Origin: Mycolicibacterium stellerae
GTDB taxonomy: Bacteria > Actinomycetota > Actinomycetes > Mycobacteriales > Mycobacteriaceae
NCBI RefSeq assembly: GCF_003719305.1
Contig: NZ_RARC01000024.1
Span: 1-64,000 of the forward strand
Direction: 5' to 3'
DNA: 64,000 nucleotides
Both the position numbers and the translations under genes were made by a program. Positions 1-5,336 of the stretch are shown piece after piece. The notes below the pieces were generated by a model, which saw only the letters and a program-made list of their open reading frames with translations, did no database searches and was not told where the DNA came from. Position 1 is the first letter of the stretch, and each line of letters begins with the position of its first letter.

Positions 1-255
1 CAACCAGTCAAAACTGGCACAAAAACAAACCACACCCCCTAAACGGGAAAAAGAGAGCATGGCAAAAACAAAAACAACAAACAAAAACCACCAAACACAC
101 TATTGAGTTCTCAAACAACACACCCGTTCCGCCCGCGCGACCAAACCCGCGGCAAGAGCCGCGTGCTAGTAGTGCGGACGTTCGGGAACCCCACCGAAGT
201 GGAGCTTCCCTCTGGGACGCCGTCGCGCTCAGCGGCCGGACCGCGTCGCGACGAC
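1..255 (-). other. 5' leader of an rRNA operon (rrnB-type), 16S gene outside window
   Basis: Read on the minus strand, this stretch is the transcribed leader that precedes a mycobacterial 16S rRNA gene. It runs from the predicted start near 255 to the window edge and includes the conserved segment reading TTTGAGAACTCAATAGTG followed by T-rich sequence, which is characteristic of the mycobacterial rrn leader upstream of 16S. The first base of mature 16S is not reached. Position directly downstream of tyrS on the same strand matches the known rrnB locus of rapidly growing mycobacteria. Open frames crossing it are not credible genes. Confidence 0.85.
88..120 (-). promoter_or_regulatory. rrn boxA-like antitermination region
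   Basis: On the minus strand the segment reads TGTTGTTTGAGAACTCAATA and continues GTGTGTTTGG. This conserved block of mycobacterial pre-rRNA leaders is the site proposed for Nus-factor antitermination and leader/trailer processing. The call rests on recognition of the motif; exact boxA/boxB/boxC limits cannot be set from this sequence alone. Confidence 0.75.
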
Positions 256-261
256 TTCAAC

Positions 262-290
262 AAGTTACGTGAGGGAAAACTCGGAGTCAA
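262..290 (-). promoter_or_regulatory. SigA-type promoter of the rRNA operon
   Basis: On the minus strand there is a -35 hexamer TTGACT (285-290), a 17-bp spacer and a -10 hexamer TAACTT (262-267). Transcription would start near 255 and run into the rrn leader. It lies in the gap after tyrS, so the rRNA operon has its own promoter here. A second weaker promoter in 300-388 cannot be excluded, but none with both hexamers was seen. Confidence 0.75.
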
Positions 291-388
291 ATGGGCTGAT
301 AGGCGGCATATCTCGACGATTCCGCTCATCGTGCGCACTACCCACACGCCGCTCCTCGCGCGCGCAGTCGTGCGTCAGCTCCGACGGA

Positions 389-1675
389 TCAACCAACGCG
401 GACGACGCCAGCAATATTCCGCTTCCCCCGCCGAAGCACCAACCATCGGTCGTGCAGGAAGTCTGACGGCTGCGGCGTCCAGTCGTCGCTCTCGACGCGG
501 ACGTTGTTCACGTAGGCACCGCCCTCGGCGACCGCGCGCCGGGCCGCGCCCTTGCTGTCGACCAACCCGCTGGCCACCAGCAGGTCGGTGATGCTGTTCG
601 ATCCGTCCGGCCCGAGCTCCGCGACATGGCTGTTGCTTGCCTCGCGCAACGCGGCAGCCAGCGTCGGCTCATCGAGTTGGCCGAGCTCAGCTCGCCCGAA
701 CAGCGCCTGGCTGGCGTGTTCGACAGCGGAGCACTGCGCCTCCCCGTGGACCAGGGTGGTGAGCTCTTGTGCCAGCCTGCGCTGGGCCGCCCGCTCATGT
801 GGACGTTCGGTCGTTGCCTGCTCGAGTTCGGCCAGGTCCTCGCGCGACAGGAACGTGAACCATTTCAAGTACGGGATCGCATCGGCATCGGCCGTATTGA
901 AGAAGTACTGATACCAGGCGTACGGGCTCGTCATCTCCGGGTCCAGCCATAGGCTGCCGCCGCCTGTCGACTTACCGAACTTCTTGCCCTCCGAATCGGT
1001 CACCAACGGCGTGGTCAGCGCATGAACCGTGACACCCTGCTTCTGTCGCACCAGCCGCACTCCGGCGATGATGTTCCCCCACTGATCCGAACCGCCGATC
1101 TGCAGGGCGCAGCCGTAGCGCTGATTGAGTTCGACGTAGTCGTTGGCCTGCAACAGCATGTAGCTGAATTCGGTGTAGGAGATGCCCTCCCCCTCGAGGC
1201 GGCGCCGCACCGTGTCGCGGTCGAGCATCACGTTGACCGAGAAGTGCTTTCCGACGTCGCGCAGGAACTCGATCGCACGCATGTCGCCGGTCCACGTCAG
1301 GTTGTTCTCGACGACTGCGCCGGACTGCGAGTCGTCGAAGTCGACGAAGCGTTCGAGCTGACGGCGGATGCGGCCCGACCAGTCGGCCACGGTGGACTCG
1401 TCGTGCATCGTGCGTTCCCCGGTGTCCCTGGGATCACCGATCATTCCGGTTGCGCCGCCTGCCAGCACGATCGGGCGATGGCCGGCCTGCTGGAACCGAC
1501 GCAGCGTCAGCAGAGGGATGAGGTGTCCGGCGTGCAGACTTGGCGCCGTCGGGTCGAATCCCGAATAGACGGTGACGGGCCCCGCGGAGAGCTGGTCTCC
1601 CAGCGCATCACGGTCGGTCGACTGGGCAATCAGCCCTCGCCAGTCCAACTCGTCGAGGATGTTCGACGTTCCCAT
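389..1675 (-). CDS. tyrS: Tyrosyl-tRNA synthetase
   Basis: Class I aminoacyl-tRNA synthetase that charges tRNA-Tyr in the cytosol. The 428-residue length is normal for the bacterial TyrRS family. The HIGH signature appears as HAGH in the early Rossmann region (PSLHAGHLIPLL), and the KMSKS loop appears as KFGKS (EGKKFGKSTGG), as in this subfamily. The C-terminal part carries an S4-type RNA-binding domain (residues about 355-425). The start is the ATG at 1673-1675, 18 bp after the mpg stop, so the two are probably cotranscribed. The gene lies just upstream of the rRNA operon promoter. Confidence 0.97.
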   Translation of the reverse strand: MGTSNILDELDWRGLIAQSTDRDALGDQLSAGPVTVYSGFDPTAPSLHAGHLIPLLTLRRFQQAGHRPIVLAGGATGMIGDPRDTGERTMHDESTVADWSGRIRRQLERFVDFDDSQSGAVVENNLTWTGDMRAIEFLRDVGKHFSVNVMLDRDTVRRRLEGEGISYTEFSYMLLQANDYVELNQRYGCALQIGGSDQWGNIIAGVRLVRQKQGVTVHALTTPLVTDSEGKKFGKSTGGGSLWLDPEMTSPYAWYQYFFNTADADAIPYLKWFTFLSREDLAELEQATTERPHERAAQRRLAQELTTLVHGEAQCSAVEHASQALFGRAELGQLDEPTLAAALREASNSHVAELGPDGSNSITDLLVASGLVDSKGAARRAVAEGGAYVNNVRVESDDWTPQPSDFLHDRWLVLRRGKRNIAGVVRVG

Positions 1676-1693
1676 GGACTCGATCTTCCCGTA

Positions 1694-2341
1694 TCAATCG
1701 CTCTGACCGGGCGCCGGTGCCCGTGGACTGCGGCGGTAAAGGGAAACCTCGGGGCGACCGGCCAGCCAAAATCGCCACGGTCGATCGGCGGCTTGGCTGA
1801 CTCCGACCCGCGGCCCCTCGGCTGCGCGACGTTCCTCCGACAAAGTCAGGCGCACCGGGCTCCGACGGTCGAAAAGGTCAATTCCGTTGTCGTCCATCGT
1901 GATTCCCAGCGCGGAGCAGAGGTTGCCCGGGCCACGGGCAAGGGCAGCGGGACGCACCGCCTCGCCGCGGCGACCTCCCGCTACCTCGAGTCCGGACTCG
2001 ACAGCCGCAGCCCGCAGCAGGACGGCCCCCGCGACTCCATCGAAGCCGCAGACGACATTGCCGCAGACGTGAATGCCATGGCTGCGGTAGGTGTACATCC
2101 GGCCCGCCGGCCCGAACATGACCGTATTGCGCCCGCGTTGTCCGCGGAATGAGTGCGACGCGGCGTCTGGCCACGGGCCGTCCAGGGGGCCGCCGTATGC
2201 CTCCACCTCGACAATCATCGCGGTCACTTCGCGCCCGATCAGCGTGGCCCCCAGTAGCCGGCGGGCCGCCTCAACCGGGTCGCCAGGCAGAAGTTTCGCG
2301 GTCACCGTGGCGATTCTGCCTACGACCCTTGACACACCCAA
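1694..2341 (-). CDS. mpg: 3-methyladenine DNA glycosylase (AAG/MPG family)
   Basis: Monofunctional base-excision glycosylase of the alkyladenine (AAG) fold, which removes alkylated purines. The sequence shows the family blocks EVEAYGGPLDGPWPDAASHS (containing the catalytic-region Glu), the tract MFGPAGRMYTYRSHGIHVC, and ARGPGNLCSALGI. It closely resembles M. tuberculosis Rv1688. At 215 residues the predicted start adds about a dozen residues before the conserved GDPVEAARRLLG; an internal GTG about 12 codons in is an alternative. It is divergent from the ABC exporter genes and just upstream of tyrS. Confidence 0.93.
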   Translation of the reverse strand: MGVSRVVGRIATVTAKLLPGDPVEAARRLLGATLIGREVTAMIVEVEAYGGPLDGPWPDAASHSFRGQRGRNTVMFGPAGRMYTYRSHGIHVCGNVVCGFDGVAGAVLLRAAAVESGLEVAGGRRGEAVRPAALARGPGNLCSALGITMDDNGIDLFDRRSPVRLTLSEERRAAEGPRVGVSQAADRPWRFWLAGRPEVSLYRRSPRAPAPGQSD

Positions 2342-2353
2342 GCCCTGGGAGCA

Positions 2354-2391
2354 TTATTCATCGCATGATGACTTCATCGAGTGATGAATTA
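2354..2391. promoter_or_regulatory. Imperfect inverted repeat over the start of the ABC exporter gene
   Basis: Arms TTATTCATCGC (2354-2364) and GTGATGAATTA (2381-2391) match at 9 of 11 positions as an inverted repeat with a 16-bp spacer, and the repeat covers the ATG at 2365. It sits between mpg and an exporter operon that ends with its own TetR gene. A TetR-type operator for autoregulation is the likely reading, but it is inferred from position and symmetry only. Confidence 0.4.
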
Positions 2392-3129
2392 CTGAGACGG
2401 GGAGTCGAACCGGCCGTCGTCATCGAGCATCTGCGGGTTGTCCGCGGCAAGCGCCCGGCCATCCACGACCTTTCGGTGCAGATCGCGCGCGGCTCGATCA
2501 CCGGCTTGCTCGGGCCTTCGGGCTGCGGAAAGACCACGCTGATGCGCAGCATCGTCGGGACCCAAATCATCAACGAGGGCAGCGTCTCGGTGCTCGGACA
2601 CCCGGCAGGCTCCGCTCCCCTACGTAGACGCGTCGGCTATATGCCGCAGGCGCCGACCATCTACGATGATCTGCGCATCGTCGACAATGTCCGCTACTTC
2701 GGCTCGCTGTACGGCATGGACTCCACTTCCGCCGACGAAGCCATCACCGCGGTCGGCCTCGACGACCATCGAACGGCGTTGTGTAGCAATCTGTCCGGTG
2801 GCCAACGCACTCGCGTATCGCTGGCATGCGCGCTGGTGGCCGCGCCGGATCTGCTGGTGCTGGACGAACCCACCGTCGGCCTGGATCCCGTGCTACGCGT
2901 GGACCTGTGGCAGCAGTTCCACCAACTCGCAAGGCGCGGAACGACATTGCTCGTCTCCAGCCATGTCATGGACGAGGCCGATCACTGCGGCGATCTGTTG
3001 CTCATGCGGGACGGCCACCTGCTCGCCCACACCACGCCACGGAACCTACGAGAGGACACGGGATGTCAATCACTGGAGGAAGCGTTTCTGTCCGTCATCC
3101 GGCACACCACCGCAGCCGCAGCAAGCTGA
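2365..3129 (+). CDS. ABC exporter ATP-binding protein (Rv1687c-like)
   Basis: ATPase subunit of a two-gene ABC exporter, 254 residues. Visible motifs are Walker A GPSGCGKTT, the signature LSGGQRTRVSLACAL, Walker B LLVLDEPTVGLD, and an H-loop in VSSHVMDEAD. The ATG at 2365 is chosen because no start codon lies between it and the conserved N-terminus; the ATG three bases later is equally possible. A GGGAG lies about 13 nt upstream. It overlaps the permease gene by 67 bp, and a TetR gene follows, matching the Rv1687c-Rv1686c-Rv1685c arrangement. The substrate is unknown; drug or lipid export is plausible from the family. Confidence 0.92.
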   Translation: MMTSSSDELLRRGVEPAVVIEHLRVVRGKRPAIHDLSVQIARGSITGLLGPSGCGKTTLMRSIVGTQIINEGSVSVLGHPAGSAPLRRRVGYMPQAPTIYDDLRIVDNVRYFGSLYGMDSTSADEAITAVGLDDHRTALCSNLSGGQRTRVSLACALVAAPDLLVLDEPTVGLDPVLRVDLWQQFHQLARRGTTLLVSSHVMDEADHCGDLLLMRDGHLLAHTTPRNLREDTGCQSLEEAFLSVIRHTTAAAAS

Positions 3130-3881
3130 GCCCGCAGAGTTATCTCGCCACCACCGGGCGAATCCTGCGTCAGCTCGCGGCGGACCACCGCAGTGTCGCG
3201 ATGATTCTTGTCGTACCCAGCCTCATCATCACGCTGATGTACTTCATGTTCCAGAACGCCCCGCATCGGCCTGGCGCTCCGACACCGTTCGACAACGCCT
3301 GTCTGATCATGCTCGGGCTGTTCCCCCTGATCATCATGTTCCTGATCACGTCGATAACCATGCAACGGGAACGTGTTTCGGGGACGTTGGAGCGGATCCT
3401 GACCACGCCCCTGCGGCAACTCGACCTGCTGGCCGCCTACGGCACCGCGTTCTCGGTCGCGGCGGCAGCACAGGCAACCCTCGCTTGCATCGTGTCGTTC
3501 TGGCTACTTGGCCTCGATACCTCAGGCAGCCCGACCCTGGTGTTCATCATTGCGATCATCAACGCCATACTCGGTGTGGGGCTGGGCCTGTTGTGCAGCG
3601 CGTTCGCCCGCACCGAGTTCCAGGCGGTTCAGTTCATGCCCGTGGTTATCGTGCCCCAGCTGCTGCTGTGCGGCATCATCGTGCCCCGCGATGTATTACC
3701 AGACTGGCTGCAATGGATCAGCAATGTCATGCCCGCCAGTTACGCTTTGGAGGCGCTGCAGCAGGTCGGCGCTCACCCGGACCTGACGACGATCGCGTTG
3801 CGGGATATCGCCGTGGTGATCGGCTTTGCGGTCATCGCGATGTGCCTCGCCGCTGCGACGCTACGACGAAGGACACCGTAG
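3063..3881 (+). CDS. ABC-2 type exporter permease (Rv1686c-like)
   Basis: Membrane subunit partner of the preceding ATPase, 272 residues. After about 45 hydrophilic residues it shows six hydrophobic segments, beginning with VAMILVVPSLIITLMYFMF. It has the typical ABC-2 motif around residue 105 (FLITSITMQRERVSGTLERI) and the late PQLLLCGIIVPRDVLPDWLQ segment before the last helices. The ATG at 3063 gives a 67-bp overlap with the ATPase gene, which implies translational coupling. The TetR gene begins 4 bp after its stop. Confidence 0.9.
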   Translation: MSITGGSVSVRHPAHHRSRSKLSPQSYLATTGRILRQLAADHRSVAMILVVPSLIITLMYFMFQNAPHRPGAPTPFDNACLIMLGLFPLIIMFLITSITMQRERVSGTLERILTTPLRQLDLLAAYGTAFSVAAAAQATLACIVSFWLLGLDTSGSPTLVFIIAIINAILGVGLGLLCSAFARTEFQAVQFMPVVIVPQLLLCGIIVPRDVLPDWLQWISNVMPASYALEALQQVGAHPDLTTIALRDIAVVIGFAVIAMCLAAATLRRRTP

Positions 3882-3885
3882 GAGC

Positions 3886-4500
3886 TTGACAACCAACACC
3901 GAGCGCAAACGTCCCGGCCGACCGCCCGGCGCGTCCGACACGCGCGAGCGCATCCTTGCCAGTGCTCGAGAGCTGTTCGCCCGCAACGGGATCGACAAGA
4001 CGTCGATTCGCGCAATCGCGGCCGATGCCGGCGTGGACCCCGCGCTGGTGCACCACTATTTCGGCACCAAGACGCAGCTGTTCGCGGCCGCCATCCACAT
4101 CCCGATCGACCCGATGGCGGTGATCGGTCCGCTAAGGGAGATCCCGGTGGACCGGATCGGTTACGTGTTGCCGTCGATCCTGTTGCCGCTCTGGGATTCC
4201 GAGCTGGGCAAGGGCTTCATCGCGACGCTGCGCTCGATCCTGGCGGGAAATGACGTATCTCTCGTCCGCTCGTTCCTGCAGGAAGTCATTTCCGCAGAGG
4301 TCGGCACGCGGGTGGACAGTCCGCCGGGGACTGGCCGTATCCGCGTTCAGTACGTGGCGTCGCAGCTCGTCGGGGTGGTGATGGCGCGCTACATACTGGA
4401 ATTGGATCCGTTCCGGTCGCTGCCGGTCGAACAAATCGCCGCGACAATCGCCCCGAACCTGCAGCATTACCTCACCGGCGATCTGCCGGGGTTTGCGTAA
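3886..4500 (+). CDS. TetR-family transcriptional regulator (Rv1685c-like)
   Basis: A 204-residue repressor-type regulator. The N-terminal helix-turn-helix spans about residues 15-65 (DTRERILASARELFARNGID, then TSIRAIAADAGVDPALVHHYFGTK). The C-terminal half is a helical ligand/dimer domain like those of multidrug-efflux TetRs. The TTG at 3886 gives the length and N-terminus expected for Rv1685c-like proteins; its ribosome site is poor (GGAG only 1 nt away), so coupling to the permease stop is likely. It probably autoregulates the exporter operon, with the inverted repeat at 2354-2391 as candidate operator. Confidence 0.92.
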   Translation: MTTNTERKRPGRPPGASDTRERILASARELFARNGIDKTSIRAIAADAGVDPALVHHYFGTKTQLFAAAIHIPIDPMAVIGPLREIPVDRIGYVLPSILLPLWDSELGKGFIATLRSILAGNDVSLVRSFLQEVISAEVGTRVDSPPGTGRIRVQYVASQLVGVVMARYILELDPFRSLPVEQIAATIAPNLQHYLTGDLPGFA

Positions 4501-4511
4501 GCCCGCCCGCC

Positions 4512-4535
4512 TTTTCGGCTGAAATGAGCTGAAAA
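4512..4535. terminator. Stem-loop between convergent genes
   Basis: TTTTCGGCT and AGCTGAAAA form a 9-bp stem with one G-U pair and a 6-nt loop in the 48-bp gap between the convergent TetR gene and the Trm112-like gene. There is no U-tract beyond the stem on either strand. A bidirectional terminator is plausible from position but not proven. Confidence 0.4.
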
Positions 4536-4548
4536 TAGATACAGGCGC

Positions 4549-4758
4549 TCAAGACTTGGCGCGGCTCAACAACCGCTCGTGCTCTGCGTCGTCGGTCACC
4601 GCGGCGGCTTCGTCGACGAGCAGCACCGGGATACCGTGCTCGATCCGGTATGCGCGGCGCAGTCGCGGGTTGTAGAGCAGTTCGTCATCGCCGATCAAGA
4701 GCAGCGGCCCCCGGTCATCGGGACAGACCAGAATGCTCAGCAGTTTGTCGTCTAGCAA
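4549..4758 (-). CDS. Trm112-family (UPF0434) small protein (Rv1684-like)
   Basis: A 69-residue protein of the Trm112/YcaR type: MLDDKLLSILVCPDDRGPLL at the N-terminus and the tract LYNPRLRRAYRIEHGIPVLL in the middle. Family members fold as small zinc-ribbon-like platforms and, in other organisms, activate methyltransferases. Here only one of the usual cysteines (VCPDD) is visible, so zinc binding is doubtful. It is the last gene of a minus-strand run behind a secreted protein (7 bp away) and the large Rv1683-like enzyme, as with Rv1684/Rv1683. The partner methyltransferase is unknown. Confidence 0.85.
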   Translation of the reverse strand: MLDDKLLSILVCPDDRGPLLLIGDDELLYNPRLRRAYRIEHGIPVLLVDEAAAVTDDAEHERLLSRAKS

Positions 4759-4765
4759 CGCGAGA

Positions 4766-5251
4766 TCAGCCGGGGTAGGGCATGATCGTGCCGCCCTGAT
4801 CGAACGGCGCAGGCGCCCCGCCGATGGAGAAGCCCCCGCCGCCGTCGGCCTGTTGAGCTGCCGCCTGCGCCTGGATCCTGCGCTGGTAGGCGACGGTCGC
4901 CTTTAGAGCCTCCACAAGGGGCGCCTGGTTCGGCCGCTTCTCCAACGCCTCGATGATCGCGGTCTGGTTCGCCTTCGACGGCCTGAAGCCGAGATTGCGC
5001 AGCACCAGCACCTCGTGGACGAAGTTGGACAGCTGACCACCGCCGGCACCCAGGTCGTAGTCCTGCTGGATTATGGCGAGGGCCTGATCGCCCGTCATCG
5101 CCGGCTGCGCAGGGGCCTCGGTATCGGTGCTTTCATCGTCCCCTGGAGCGGCGAAGGCCGTCGGCGCGCCGATACCTGCGAACAGAGCGCCCGCGACCAT
5201 GCCGCCAGCAAGGGCACCGACCAAGCGGCGCCGACCGTTCTGCGATGTCAT
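4766..5251 (-). CDS. Small secreted alanine-rich protein of unknown function
   Basis: A 161-residue protein with a Sec-type signal peptide: basic RRR, a hydrophobic Ala/Gly core and a cleavage site after TAFA near residue 34. The mature part begins acidic (GDDESTDTEAP), then has a helical block (about residues 50-125, FVHEVLVLRNLGFRPSKANQ and onward) and a Gly/Pro-rich tail. It has no cysteines and no motif I recognise. The ATG at 5251 is chosen because GGAGG sits 6 nt upstream; longer in-frame starts lack such a site and would bury the signal peptide. It lies between the Trm112-like gene and the Rv1683-like gene. Confidence 0.85.
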   Translation of the reverse strand: MTSQNGRRRLVGALAGGMVAGALFAGIGAPTAFAAPGDDESTDTEAPAQPAMTGDQALAIIQQDYDLGAGGGQLSNFVHEVLVLRNLGFRPSKANQTAIIEALEKRPNQAPLVEALKATVAYQRRIQAQAAAQQADGGGGFSIGGAPAPFDQGGTIMPYPG

Positions 5252-5336
5252 CGATCCTCCAGTGCGTTGGCTCAAGTTGATCGTGCTCCCCACATGCGCT
5301 GCGAGCCTAACAGCGCGTCGGACACCCAGCACGACC

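Noticed and set aside
103..591. Plus-strand open frame over the rrn promoter and end of tyrS
   Set aside because: It lies on the rRNA leader and antisense to tyrS, with low-complexity Arg-rich translation and no ribosome site.
1022..2152. 376-codon open frame antisense to tyrS and mpg
   Set aside because: High-GC shadow of two confidently identified genes; no motif or start signal.
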